A DNA stretch of 64,000 nucleotides, taken from positions 542,268 through 606,267 of the forward strand of contig NZ_SLWS01000008.1 in assembly GCF_004345645.1 (NCBI RefSeq). Direction: 5' to 3'. Source of the DNA: Actinocrispum wychmicini. GTDB taxonomy: Bacteria > Actinomycetota > Actinomycetes > Mycobacteriales > Pseudonocardiaceae. Below, piece by piece: positions 1 to 8,209 of this stretch. Every line of letters starts with the position of its first letter. Positions within the stretch are counted from its first letter, which is position 1. The position numbers and the translations under genes are program-made. The notes under the pieces are model-generated. The model was not told the origin of the DNA and made no database searches. It saw only the letters and a program-made list of their open reading frames with translations.

Positions 1-723
1 GGTGTTCTTCAACTCCAGGATCTCGCCGCGGGCGCTCACGTCGATCTTCTGGGTCATGTCGCCGCGCGCCACCGCTGTGGCCACCCGCGCGATGTCCCGC
101 ACCTGGTTGGTCAGGTTGAGGGCCATCAGGTTCACCGACTCGGTGAGGTCCCGCCACAGCCCGGACGCGCCCGGCACCCGCGCCTGGCCGCCGAGGATGC
201 CCTCGGTGCCGATCTCCTTGCCGACTCTGGTCACCTCGGTCGCGAACAGCGACAGCTGGTCCACCATGCCGTTCACGGTGTGCCCGAGTTCCAGCAGGTC
301 GCCGGTGAGCGGCCGGCCGTCGGCCGCCAGCGCCATCCGCCGGGTCAGGTCACCCTCCGCGACCGCCGCCAGCACCCGGTTCAGCTCCAGCGTCGGCCGG
401 GACAGCCGGTCGATCAGCTCGTTGACGACGTCGGTGGCCACCCCCCACCCGCCGGCCCCGCCGCCCGGCCGCAGGCGTTCGTGCAGCACACCCTCGCTGG
501 CCAGCCGGTCGCGAACCCGCAGCAGCTCGTTCACCAGCTGCTGGTTGCGTTCGGCGATCTCGTTGAACGCGGCCGCCAGCCGGGCCGACCGGCCGTCGCC
601 CTTGGCCACGATCCGGCGGCGGAAGTTCCCTTCGCGCAGGTCCTCCATGGCGGCGAGCAGCCGGTCCAGCGTGGTGTCCTCGCCGTCCTGGGTCACGGGA
701 TCTTGGTGAATGCGCGTGGTCAC
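1..723 (-). CDS. HAMP-repeat sensor histidine kinase, N-terminal part (cut by window edge)
   Basis: The gene reads leftward off the window, and 241 codons are visible. The GTG start at 723 has a GGAG ribosome site just upstream on the minus strand. The translation shows serial HAMP-type units (for example LLAAMEDLREGNFRRRI, LAAVAEGDLTRRM, VATAVARGDMTQKI) and the module GASGLWRDLTESVNLMA. These are typical of the very long soluble actinobacterial hybrid kinases built from many HAMP repeats. There is no transmembrane segment in the visible part. The kinase core and any receiver domain would lie outside the window. It is divergent from a SpoIIE phosphatase, a common arrangement in stress partner-switching loci. 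Confidence 0.82.
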   Translation of the reverse strand, partial: MTTRIHQDPVTQDGEDTTLDRLLAAMEDLREGNFRRRIVAKGDGRSARLAAAFNEIAERNQQLVNELLRVRDRLASEGVLHERLRPGGGAGGWGVATDVVNELIDRLSRPTLELNRVLAAVAEGDLTRRMALAADGRPLTGDLLELGHTVNGMVDQLSLFATEVTRVGKEIGTEGILGGQARVPGASGLWRDLTESVNLMALNLTNQVRDIARVATAVARGDMTQKIDVSARGEILELKNT

Positions 724-841
724 GGCATTTCTCCTGGCGATCGAGGCGTGGTCTGCGTACAACCTTGCCATGCCGCGCCCCGGACGGGCAGGCAGGCGTT
801 ACGGTAGAACCGAAGTTGCCAACGCGTCAGCGAGGTGCGGG

Positions 842-2116
842 ATGACCGATGCGACGGCATCGGCACGTCCGGCCGAAGCTGCCCAGCAGCGTGACGCCGC
901 TTTTCTCGCCGAAGTCGGCGGGCGTCTCTGCGGCAGCCTGGACACGGACATGACCGCGGCCACGGTCGCCGAACTGGCGAGCCCAGTGCTCGGCGAGCGC
1001 TCCCTGGTGCTCATGCCCGCGTCCCGGGGCCGGTGGGAGTGGTGGGCCCACCGCCTGGACGGCAGCTCCACCCACGGCAAGGTGCGCAGGCTGCTGCCCG
1101 CGTCCGCGCCGGTACTGGCCAGAGCCATGTTCGCCACCCAGACCACGGTCCGGATCGTCCCGCCCGCCGAGGTGGTCGCCCTGCCGGCGGCGGTGCGGGA
1201 CATGCTCGCCGGATTCGCCGAGATCGCCGCCGTCCCACTGGTCTCCGGCACCGGCGACACCCCCGGTGTGCTGATCCTGGCGCGCAGCGAGCCGTTGGCC
1301 GACATGGACCGCCAGGTGGTCCGTGACTTCGCCGAACGGGCCGGCGCGGCACTCGGGTCGGCGAGCCTGTTCGGCCGGCAGGAGTCGGCCATCCAGGGCC
1401 TGCAGACCACCCTGCATCCGGCCGAACTGCCGACCGTGCCCGGCGTCCGACTGGCCGCCCACTACCGCCCGGCCGCCGGACCGCTGCGCGTCGGCGGGGA
1501 CTTCTACGACGTGCACCCCCGGTCCGACGGCACGGTGTTGTTCCTGCTCGGGGACGTGTGCGGGAACGGGCCGGAAGCCGCCGCGCTGACCGGGAACATC
1601 CGGCACGCGTTGGGCGCGTTGCACCTGGTGGAGCGGGAGCCGAGCCGGCTGCTGGACCTGGTGAACACCACGTTGCTGACCAACGGCGGCAGCCGGTTCG
1701 CGAGCCTGGTCGTCGGCTCGATGACGTCCCGCAGCGCGGACACGATGCGCCTGGCACTGGGGTCCGGCGGGCACCCGTGCCCGCTCGTGCTGCGCCGCGA
1801 CGGCACCGTCGAAGAGGTGATCATCCCGGGCATGCTGGTCGGGGTGACCAGCAACGCCCGGTTCGGTCAGGAAACCGTCGAACTGAACCGCGGCGACGTC
1901 TGCCTGCTGTACACCGACGGGATCACCGAAGCGCGCGGCGGCCCCACCGGCGACGAGATGTTCGGCGACGAACGGCTGGCGGACCTGCTGGCGGGCTGCC
2001 AGGACACCCCGATCGACACGGTGCTGACCAAGATCAACGCCGCGGTCGGCGAATGGCTCGGCGGGAACGACCACGACGACATCGCGCTGTTGGCGATCCA
2101 GCCCCAGTCGGGCTGA
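842..2116 (+). CDS. GAF-like + SpoIIE/PP2C serine phosphatase
   Basis: 424 residues. The N-terminal half (about 20-190) looks like a GAF sensor domain. The C-terminal half is a PPM/SpoIIE phosphatase with the metal-binding signatures GGDFYDV, GDVCGNGPEAAA, LYTDGITEARG and DDIALLAI. Phosphatases of this type dephosphorylate STAS anti-anti-sigma factors in the cytoplasm. A longer reading frame from 710 exists, but its first 44 codons overlap the promoter of the divergent HAMP gene and are of low quality, so I prefer the ATG at 842 (GAGGTGCGGG just upstream). A STAS protein lies at 4024-4395, a plausible but unproven substrate. Confidence 0.85.
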   Translation: MTDATASARPAEAAQQRDAAFLAEVGGRLCGSLDTDMTAATVAELASPVLGERSLVLMPASRGRWEWWAHRLDGSSTHGKVRRLLPASAPVLARAMFATQTTVRIVPPAEVVALPAAVRDMLAGFAEIAAVPLVSGTGDTPGVLILARSEPLADMDRQVVRDFAERAGAALGSASLFGRQESAIQGLQTTLHPAELPTVPGVRLAAHYRPAAGPLRVGGDFYDVHPRSDGTVLFLLGDVCGNGPEAAALTGNIRHALGALHLVEREPSRLLDLVNTTLLTNGGSRFASLVVGSMTSRSADTMRLALGSGGHPCPLVLRRDGTVEEVIIPGMLVGVTSNARFGQETVELNRGDVCLLYTDGITEARGGPTGDEMFGDERLADLLAGCQDTPIDTVLTKINAAVGEWLGGNDHDDIALLAIQPQSG

Positions 2117-2169
2117 CCGCCGCCTTCAGTAGAGTGAAGGCCCGGTGGTGTTGGTACGAAGGACAACTG

Positions 2170-4005
2170 GTGCGCCTGCCTGACATGGAGCGGTCTCGCG
2201 CCGTCTTGGTCGGCGTGGCGCGGTACGAGGACGAGAGCCTGCACGACCTGCCTGGTGTGCACGCCAATCTCCAGGACTTCCACCAGCGACTGGTCGACGA
2301 GCGGGACGGGGCGTTCAGCGGGCGGTTCTGCCGGGTGCTCACCGACCCGGACGACATCGCCACGGTCGGCCGTCTGCTCGCCGACGAGGCCGCGCTGGCC
2401 GAGGACACCCTGTTGGTGTACTTCGCCGGGCACGGCCTGCTCGATCACCGTGGCCGGTTGTATCTCGGCCTGCGGCGGACCAGCAGCAAGCACGTCGGGG
2501 TCACCGCGTTGCCGTTCGAGTCCGTCCGGGACGCGATTCTGGACAGCCCGGCCGACAACCGCGTGCTGATCCTCGACTGCTGCTTCTCCGGCCGGGCCAT
2601 CGAGGCCATGGGCGACCCGGGATCGGTGGTGTCCGGGCAGATCGAGATCCACGGGTGCTACACGCTCACCTCGTCGCCGGCCAACCAGCCGTCGAACGCC
2701 CCGACCGGCGCCCGCCACACCGCGTTCACCGGCGAGTTGCTGTCCCTGTTGACCGACGGCGTGCCGGCGGCCGGCGAGTTCATCACGCTGGACCAGACGT
2801 ACAGCCACCTGGTCAAGGCATTGTCGGCGCGTGGCCTGCCGAAGCCGCAGCGTCGAGCCACGGGCACCGTCGACCGGCTCGCCCTGGCCCGCAACCCGGC
2901 CCGTTCGGCGAGCGCCGATTCCGGTGTGCCGCTGGAGATCCTCATCGACGTGGTCAGCGAGGACCCCGCGATTCGAGAGCGCGGCCTGCGCAAACTCGTC
3001 GACCTGGCGCTGTCGCCCAACGCGGCGCTCACCCAGGACGCCATCCGGAAGCTGGTCCACCTCACCAACGACACCAGCCAGTCCGTGGCGCCGCCGCCCA
3101 CACCCGAGCCCGACCCGGAGCCCACGGACGGCCGCGTCATCACGCCGCCCTACATCACCCCGTTGGTGCGAAACCTCGCCGACGAACATGGGGTCGAGTG
3201 GCGGTCGCTGACGGGCACCGGGATCGGCGGCCGGATCCGCAAGCAGGACGTCCTGGACGTGATCGAGGCCGACGACTCCGGCTCGTCCTATGTCACTCCG
3301 GTGGTGAAGAAGCTCGCCGAGGACTACGGAATCGACGTGACCTCGATCAAGGGCACCGGGGTCGCCGGTCGCGTCCGCAGACAGGACGTGTTGGCCGCGG
3401 CCAAGGCGACCACGGACGACCTCGATGACGGGTACTGGGCCGACTGCCGCGAGATCGTCAAGCGGATACGGGACCATTTCGCCCATGCCTACGCGGACGG
3501 GAACCTGGGCGGTTACGCCCGCGGCATCGACATGGGCACCGGCCGTCATCTCCACACCGCGTTGACGATGTTGCCGTTCTGCAGCGGGATCGAGTTGTGG
3601 GAGTACGCCAGACCCAATCTGGACTGGCTGGTCCACGAGTTCGACAACGGATGGCCGTCGTGGACGTTCTGGGAGCCGTTCTGGAACGAACTGTCCGGGC
3701 ATCCCCTGTACGCGAGCCTGAGTGATCCGCGGGCCGAGTTCGGTGGTCGGGTGACCATAATGCGGGGCGGTGTCCAGGAAGTCACGTCCGGTGGTTTCGG
3801 GATCGGCACGATGCTGCACCGCAAAGGTGTCTCGTGGTCGACTGTCGACCGGTTTCTTGACGTGCTGGCACCAGGCGCGCCGTTCGCGATGGCGTTTCTC
3901 GGCGACTCGTACGGGAGTTCTGCCATGACTGTCCTGCGCGACCAACAGATAGTCACATCCGTCGAGACCGTCGGCGCGATGTGGCTCGCGCTCGGCCGGG
4001 TATGA
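2170..4005 (+). CDS. Caspase-like (C14) protease with two E3-binding domains
   Basis: 611 residues from a GTG with GAAGGA 7 bases upstream; an ATG at 2185 is possible but lacks a ribosome site. Residues about 10-260 are a caspase/metacaspase fold. The catalytic His is in YFAGHG (H88) and the catalytic Cys in LDCCFSG (C138 by alignment to D-x-C-x-S-G). Around residues 324-365 and 374-413 are two peripheral subunit-binding (E3-binding) domains, recognisable by TPLVRNLADEHGV, GTGIGGRIRKQDVL and TPVVKKLAEDYGI, GTGVAGRVRRQDVL. Such domains normally dock E3 dehydrogenase in 2-oxoacid dehydrogenase complexes. The last ~190 residues, rich in Trp and Gly, are unrecognised. The protein is soluble with no signal peptide. 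It is a candidate suicide or conflict-system protease; the E3-binding domains probably recruit a partner. Confidence 0.85.
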   Translation: MRLPDMERSRAVLVGVARYEDESLHDLPGVHANLQDFHQRLVDERDGAFSGRFCRVLTDPDDIATVGRLLADEAALAEDTLLVYFAGHGLLDHRGRLYLGLRRTSSKHVGVTALPFESVRDAILDSPADNRVLILDCCFSGRAIEAMGDPGSVVSGQIEIHGCYTLTSSPANQPSNAPTGARHTAFTGELLSLLTDGVPAAGEFITLDQTYSHLVKALSARGLPKPQRRATGTVDRLALARNPARSASADSGVPLEILIDVVSEDPAIRERGLRKLVDLALSPNAALTQDAIRKLVHLTNDTSQSVAPPPTPEPDPEPTDGRVITPPYITPLVRNLADEHGVEWRSLTGTGIGGRIRKQDVLDVIEADDSGSSYVTPVVKKLAEDYGIDVTSIKGTGVAGRVRRQDVLAAAKATTDDLDDGYWADCREIVKRIRDHFAHAYADGNLGGYARGIDMGTGRHLHTALTMLPFCSGIELWEYARPNLDWLVHEFDNGWPSWTFWEPFWNELSGHPLYASLSDPRAEFGGRVTIMRGGVQEVTSGGFGIGTMLHRKGVSWSTVDRFLDVLAPGAPFAMAFLGDSYGSSAMTVLRDQQIVTSVETVGAMWLALGRV

Positions 4006-4023
4006 CGGTGGTTTGACCGCGGG

Positions 4024-4395
4024 TCAGTTGTTCGTCGTCAGTGCGGCGAGGGCTTCCGGGACCGAGGGGTAGATCGGCAGGACCTGTTCAAGGCCGGTGA
4101 TCCGCAGTGGGCGGCGGATCGGGCCGGCGCCGGCCACGATGGCCCAGCGGATGTTGCGGCGCGAGGTCTCGTGGTGCGTCTCCACCAGGACCGAGAAGCC
4201 CATAGAGCCCATGAACGTCACGCCGTCCAGGTCGAGGACGAACACCTCGTCGCTGTCCAGGCGTTCCGCCAGGCCTTCCCGGAAGGCGTCGGCCGAGGAC
4301 AGGTCGATCTCGCCGGTGACGTGCGCCACCGTGACCGAATGGCCCTGATCCACCGAGATCCGCAGCGATTCGGGGTCGTACCTCCGCTCGGACAA
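4024..4395 (-). CDS. STAS-domain anti-anti-sigma factor
   Basis: 123 residues from a TTG start with AAGGGGGCG upstream; a shorter GTG start is possible. The whole protein is one STAS domain: TVAHVTGEIDLSSADAF, then VFVLDLDGVTFMGSMGFSVLV, which carries the Ser that anti-sigma kinases phosphorylate in this family. It lies 23 bases downstream of, and co-directional with, the YihY gene. The nearby SpoIIE phosphatase (842-2116) could reset it in a partner-switching cascade. No anti-sigma kinase gene is next to it. Confidence 0.82.
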   Translation of the reverse strand: MSERRYDPESLRISVDQGHSVTVAHVTGEIDLSSADAFREGLAERLDSDEVFVLDLDGVTFMGSMGFSVLVETHHETSRRNIRWAIVAGAGPIRRPLRITGLEQVLPIYPSVPEALAALTTNN

Positions 4396-4418
4396 ACGAT
4401 TCGCCCCCTTGTGCTCGG

Positions 4419-5459
4419 TCAGTCGCGTCCGCGCCTGCGGAAGTTCCGCTGGAACAGCAACGTCGCCACCACGCCCGTGGCCACCAGCCAGCCGGCGGTG
4501 GCCAGCCGGATCGGACGTGCGGGTTCGACGTCTCTCCCACCGTACCCCGCTGGGCGGTCGGGTTCGTGTGTGGCCGGCCGGGCAGGTTCCGCCGTCCACG
4601 CCGCCACCAGTAACAACAGGCGGGCCACCAGGTAGATGAAGACGAGCAGACCGATGACCGAGCCGAACGCCGCGCTGGTGGGGGAGCGGCCGAGCAGGCT
4701 CAGGTACAGGTTGGCGGCCTGTTTCAGGATCTCGAAGCCGATCGCGGCGGCCAGCGCGCCGCGGACCGCGTTGCGGGTGTCCACCTTCTGCCGGGGCAGC
4801 CGGGCCAGCACCCACAGGAACACCAGCCAGTCGGCGGTGATGGCCAACGGCACGGACAGCAACGACAGCACGGTGCCGGCCCACGGTTCGTGGTCCAGGC
4901 CGACCCACCGCAGCAGGAACTTGTTCAGCCAGCCACCGGCCGCGGACAGCGAGAACGACACGAGCAGCGCGGCGGACAGGCTGAGCAGCGCGAACAGGTC
5001 ACGCAGGATCGTGCGGAAGAACGGCAACTCCGGGCGTTCCAGGTCCCACATCGCGGTCAGCGCGTCCCGCAGCGTGTTCATCCAGTTCCAGCCGGCGTAG
5101 AGGCCGATCACCAGACCGAACGCGCCGAGCGAGGCCCGTTGGGTCAACAGGCTGTCGTACACCTCGCTGGCGAACCCGGCCAGGCCGCTGGGCAGGGCGT
5201 CGGTGATGGTGCCGCGCAGGTCGTTCGCGACCTTGGCGTCGTCCGCGATCACGAAGCCGCCGATGGACAGGCCGACCATCAGGATCGGCACCACCGACAG
5301 CACACTGAAGTACGTGATGGACGCCGCGTACTGGTAGGCGTTGTGGTCGACGTACCGGTCGAGCGCGCGGATCAGGTGGTCGAACCACGCGTGCCGCGTC
5401 CGCACACGGTTGAGCAGGGATTTCTTCTCCGGTTCGACCACGCGACGATTCTCGCCCAT
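4419..5459 (-). CDS. YihY/BrkB-family inner-membrane protein
   Basis: 346 residues. About six hydrophobic helices span residues 40-290 (ITYFSVLSVVPILMVGLSIGG, LGAFGLVIGLYAGWNWMNTL, LFALLSLSAALLVSFSLSA and others), matching the YihY/virulence factor BrkB family, whose function is unresolved. The C-terminus has one more hydrophobic stretch followed by a basic RRRGRD tail. The ATG at 5459 opens MGENRRVVEPEKK; an internal GTG seven codons on is an alternative. Divergent from the secreted HNH nuclease and probably co-transcribed with the STAS gene. Confidence 0.85.
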   Translation of the reverse strand: MGENRRVVEPEKKSLLNRVRTRHAWFDHLIRALDRYVDHNAYQYAASITYFSVLSVVPILMVGLSIGGFVIADDAKVANDLRGTITDALPSGLAGFASEVYDSLLTQRASLGAFGLVIGLYAGWNWMNTLRDALTAMWDLERPELPFFRTILRDLFALLSLSAALLVSFSLSAAGGWLNKFLLRWVGLDHEPWAGTVLSLLSVPLAITADWLVFLWVLARLPRQKVDTRNAVRGALAAAIGFEILKQAANLYLSLLGRSPTSAAFGSVIGLLVFIYLVARLLLLVAAWTAEPARPATHEPDRPAGYGGRDVEPARPIRLATAGWLVATGVVATLLFQRNFRRRGRD

Positions 5460-5472
5460 GGTTCTGCCGGTT

Positions 5473-5489
5473 ACCCCGTCGGACGGGGT
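5473..5489. promoter_or_regulatory. Perfect 8-bp inverted repeat in divergent promoter
   Basis: ACCCCGTC-g-GACGGGGT sits in the 89-base gap between the divergent yihY-type and HNH genes. It has the geometry of a dimeric regulator site. No cognate regulator is encoded next to it. Confidence 0.4.
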
Positions 5490-5548
5490 TCTCCGCACTC
5501 GGGCGCGCCTCACCGGGAAACCGAAGGTGATCGCTTTAGATCCAGCAC

Positions 5549-6193
5549 GTGGTGCGCAACAAACGTTCGGTCCCGACCCTGGCGGCGGTGGCCGTGCTGA
5601 TCGTGTTGATCTCACTGGTGGTGTGGTGGGCGAACCGCCGGTCGGTGGCCAGCCCGCCGGTCACCACACCCGAGCTGGCCGCGTTGAGGATCGCGCCGCC
5701 CGGACCGATGAGCGGATACAGCCGGGACCGGTTCCCGCTGTGGGCGAGCGGACCGGACTCCTGTGACACCAGGGAGATCGTGCTGCAACGCCAAGGCGCG
5801 AACGTGACCAGGGACAACCGGTGCAAAGCGGTGTCCGGCACGTGGACCAGCCCGTACGACGGCGTGAAGATCACCGAGGCGGGCAAGGTCGACATCGACC
5901 ACATGGTGCCGCTGGCGGAGGCGTGGCGGTCCGGCGCGACGAGCTGGACAGACGAACGCCGCAAGCAGTTCGCCAACGACCTCACGAATCCGCAACTCTT
6001 CGCGGTGTCCGCGAACGCCAACCGGTCCAAGGGCGACCAGGACCCGGCGCAGTGGAAACCGCCGCTGCGGACCTTCTGGTGCACGTATGCCAAGGACTAC
6101 GTCACGGTCAAGGCGGCCTACCAGCTCACCGTCGACCAGGCCGAACACGACGCGCTCGCGGAGATGCTGGGCACCTGCCAGGAGCAAAAATAG
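5549..6193 (+). CDS. Secreted or membrane-anchored HNH endonuclease family protein (DUF1524/GmrSD C-terminal-like)
   Basis: 214 residues. A hydrophobic N-terminal segment (about 10-27, LAAVAVLIVLISLVVWW) acts as signal peptide or anchor, so the catalytic part is extracytoplasmic. The nuclease signature is VDIDHMVPLAEAW followed by NPQLFAVSANANRSKGDQDP and W-x-PP, as in the DUF1524/HNH proteins common in actinobacteria. The paired cysteines (CDTR, NRCK, FWCTY, GTCQ) suggest disulfides in the exported form. The start is one of two tandem GTG codons (5549/5552) with no clear ribosome site. A strong hairpin follows the stop. Confidence 0.82.
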   Translation: MVRNKRSVPTLAAVAVLIVLISLVVWWANRRSVASPPVTTPELAALRIAPPGPMSGYSRDRFPLWASGPDSCDTREIVLQRQGANVTRDNRCKAVSGTWTSPYDGVKITEAGKVDIDHMVPLAEAWRSGATSWTDERRKQFANDLTNPQLFAVSANANRSKGDQDPAQWKPPLRTFWCTYAKDYVTVKAAYQLTVDQAEHDALAEMLGTCQEQK

Positions 6194-6194
6194 G

Positions 6195-6239
6195 CCACCC
6201 CCTGGCCGCGGAGGGGGGAGAACGCAGGCCAGGGGGTGG
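6195..6239 (+). terminator. Strong GC hairpin after HNH gene
   Basis: A perfect 13-bp stem (CCACCCCCTGGCC at 6195-6207 with GGCCAGGGGGTGG at 6227-6239) starts 2 bases after the HNH stop codon. There is no T-run, as is usual in actinomycetes. Confidence 0.75.
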
Positions 6240-6542
6240 GCTGTAATCGGTGCGGCGGTCGCCTCTCGGCGAGTGGCGCATGAGGGCTCCAGCTTGCCTG
6301 GTATTCCCTGATGGCTGTGGTTGCGGCCCGGGGACACGGTCCGCACCGATCGTCCTGTTCAACTGTCCGGGCGTGCCCGGTGTTCCGTGTACGGAGTGTG
6401 ACGTGCGTTGCAGTGGTCCATGACGCGGTCGCCGGCCGTTCGGGTGAGAAATTTCGGGACAGACCGATCCGAACCCACCCTCCGCTCCGTATATGTGATG
6501 TCCAGGGAGGACCGAGGCGCATAACCGCCCATGAGGATGGTT
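6240..6542. other. Intergenic region upstream of the DUF4331 gene
   Basis: About 300 bases without a gene. It must hold the promoter of the DUF4331 transcript. I see an AT-richer TATATGTG element near 6490-6497 but no convincing -35 at standard spacing. An SD-like AGGGAGGA near 6503-6510 is too far from the start to serve 6543. No repeat or small ORF is supported. Confidence 0.35.
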
Positions 6543-8138
6543 ATGTCACAACCGCATACCGTGCGTGCTGCCAGGAGCACACGTGCCACAGCGATGATGC
6601 TCGCGGCGGGCGCGGCGTTGGTGGGCGGGCTCGTTCCGGGTTCGGCCAGTGCGTCCAGCCACCGCGAAGCACCGCTGATCGCCGCCGACCCCACGGTCGA
6701 CAACACGGACCTGTACGCGTTCGTCAGCCCGGACAAACCCGACACCGTGACCATGGTCGCGAACTTCTCGGGGTTCCAGGAACCCAACGGCGGCCCGAAC
6801 TTCTACCCGTTCGCGACCGACGCGCACTACGACGTCAACATCGACAACAACGGCGACGCCAAGCCCGACCTGACGTTCCGCTACACGTTCTCGACCGACG
6901 ACCGGCGGGGCAAGGACACCTTCCTGTACAACAAGGGCGTCGTGAAGTCGATCAACGACCCCAACCTGCTGTTCCGGCAGAACTACTCGGTCCAGCTGAT
7001 CGACCATCACGGCGGCAACGCGCGCTACCTCGTGCAGAACGCGCGCGTCGCACCGTCCGACGTCGGGCCCGCGTCGATGCCTGACTTCCGGACGATCCGG
7101 GACCAGGCGATCACCAAGACGTACGGCGGCGGCCTGAGCTACGCCGGCCCGGCCGACGACTCGTTCTTCGCCGACCTGCGCGTGTTCGACTCGCTGTACG
7201 GCGGGAACCTGAGCGAGACCGGCCAGGACACGTTGCGCGGCTACAACGTCAACACCATCGCCCTGCAGCTCCCGTCGCACGTGTTGGCGCTCAAGCAGGA
7301 CGCCAAACGCAACCCGGTGATCGGCGTCTGGAGTGACACCGAACGGCAGTCGCTGAGGCTCGCTCCCGGTTCAGCGAAGGCCGAAGGCCCGTTCGTGCAG
7401 GTGTCCCGGCTGGGCAACCCGCTGGTCAACGAGGTGATCTCGCCGGCCGGCCTGAAGGACGCGTTCAACGGCCTCACCCCGGACCAGGACCACAACGTCA
7501 AGGACCTGGTGGACCGGGTGAAGGTGCCGGAGCTGCCGCAGCTGGTCGAGCAGACCTTCCAGATCAAGGCCCCGGCCGCGCCGCGCGACGACCTGCTGGA
7601 GATCTTCCTGACCGGGATCACCACGAAGGCCGGCGGCCCGATCAAGGCCGACCTCAACTCGCAGCTGAACAACGCGGACGTGTACGCGAACCAGTTCGTG
7701 CCGTCCGAGATGCTGCGGCTGAACATGGCGATCGGGGCCACGCCGCAGCCGAACCGGCTCGGTCTGCTGGCCGGCGACAACCAGGGCTTCCCGAACGGCC
7801 GCCGGCTCACCGACGACGTCATCGACATCTCGTTGCAGACACTGGAAGGCGCGGCCCAGTCCGGCCAGCTGGTGCAGGCACTGGCGACCGGCGACAAGGT
7901 CGACGCCAATGACGTCGCCTTCGAGACGCGCTTCCCGTACGTGGCCGTGCCGAACAACGCCGCGGTGAACTCGGCGGTGCAGGCGCAGGTGGCGACCAAG
8001 TCGTCGATCCTGGCGAGCATCCCGATCGGTGGGTACGTCGGCGGCGCGATCGGCGCGCTGGTGCTGCTCGGCGGCGGTGTGTACCTGTGGCGCAAGCGCC
8101 CGACCAAGGCCCGTCACCGCAGTAACCGGCCCTGGTGA
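6543..8138 (+). CDS. DUF4331 family secreted, membrane-anchored protein
   Basis: 531 residues from the ATG at 6543, preceded by GAGG at 6533-6536; an ATG at 6531 lacks spacing. The signal peptide (about 1-35, ends near ASASS) is followed by SHREAPLIAADPTVDNTDLYAFVSPD, the hallmark of DUF4331. The body has Asp/Asn-rich runs such as DVNIDNNGDAKPDLTFRYTF that could bind metal. The C-terminus ends with a Gly-rich transmembrane helix (about 495-518) and the basic tail RKRPTKARHR, giving an extracellular domain anchored at its C-terminus. Family function is unknown. The downstream genes encode a TPR membrane protein and a NicO metal transporter, suggesting a metal-related envelope function. Confidence 0.85.
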   Translation: MSQPHTVRAARSTRATAMMLAAGAALVGGLVPGSASASSHREAPLIAADPTVDNTDLYAFVSPDKPDTVTMVANFSGFQEPNGGPNFYPFATDAHYDVNIDNNGDAKPDLTFRYTFSTDDRRGKDTFLYNKGVVKSINDPNLLFRQNYSVQLIDHHGGNARYLVQNARVAPSDVGPASMPDFRTIRDQAITKTYGGGLSYAGPADDSFFADLRVFDSLYGGNLSETGQDTLRGYNVNTIALQLPSHVLALKQDAKRNPVIGVWSDTERQSLRLAPGSAKAEGPFVQVSRLGNPLVNEVISPAGLKDAFNGLTPDQDHNVKDLVDRVKVPELPQLVEQTFQIKAPAAPRDDLLEIFLTGITTKAGGPIKADLNSQLNNADVYANQFVPSEMLRLNMAIGATPQPNRLGLLAGDNQGFPNGRRLTDDVIDISLQTLEGAAQSGQLVQALATGDKVDANDVAFETRFPYVAVPNNAAVNSAVQAQVATKSSILASIPIGGYVGGAIGALVLLGGGVYLWRKRPTKARHRSNRPW

Positions 8139-8154
8139 GTGTCCGTATCGACGC

Positions 8155-8187
8155 CCGTGGGCGCGGCCTGTCCGGCCGCGCCCACGG
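8155..8187 (+). other. 14-bp perfect hairpin between DUF4331 and TPR genes
   Basis: CCGTGGGCGCGGCC (8155-8168), a 5-base loop, then GGCCGCGCCCACGG (8174-8187). It begins 17 bases after the DUF4331 stop and ends 7 bases before the GGAGGA ribosome site of the next gene. It could be an intercistronic attenuator, partial terminator or mRNA stabiliser that separates expression of the anchored protein from that of the transporter genes. Confidence 0.6.
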
Positions 8188-8209
8188 TGATCCCGGAGGA
8201 GTGGCCGCG

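Noticed and set aside
710..841. N-terminal extension of the SpoIIE phosphatase
   Set aside because: The added residues overlap the divergent promoter and start of the HAMP gene, have no domain character, and an ATG with a ribosome-like site exists at 842.
6483..6500. ECF-type promoter for the DUF4331 gene (GAACC...CGTAT)
   Set aside because: The spacing between the GAACC-like and CGTAT-like elements is about 12 bases, too short for a usual ECF promoter.
8135..8209. Upstream GTG start for the TPR protein overlapping the DUF4331 stop
   Set aside because: It would require translating through a 14-bp perfect hairpin, and a good GGAGGA site lies just before TTG 8210.
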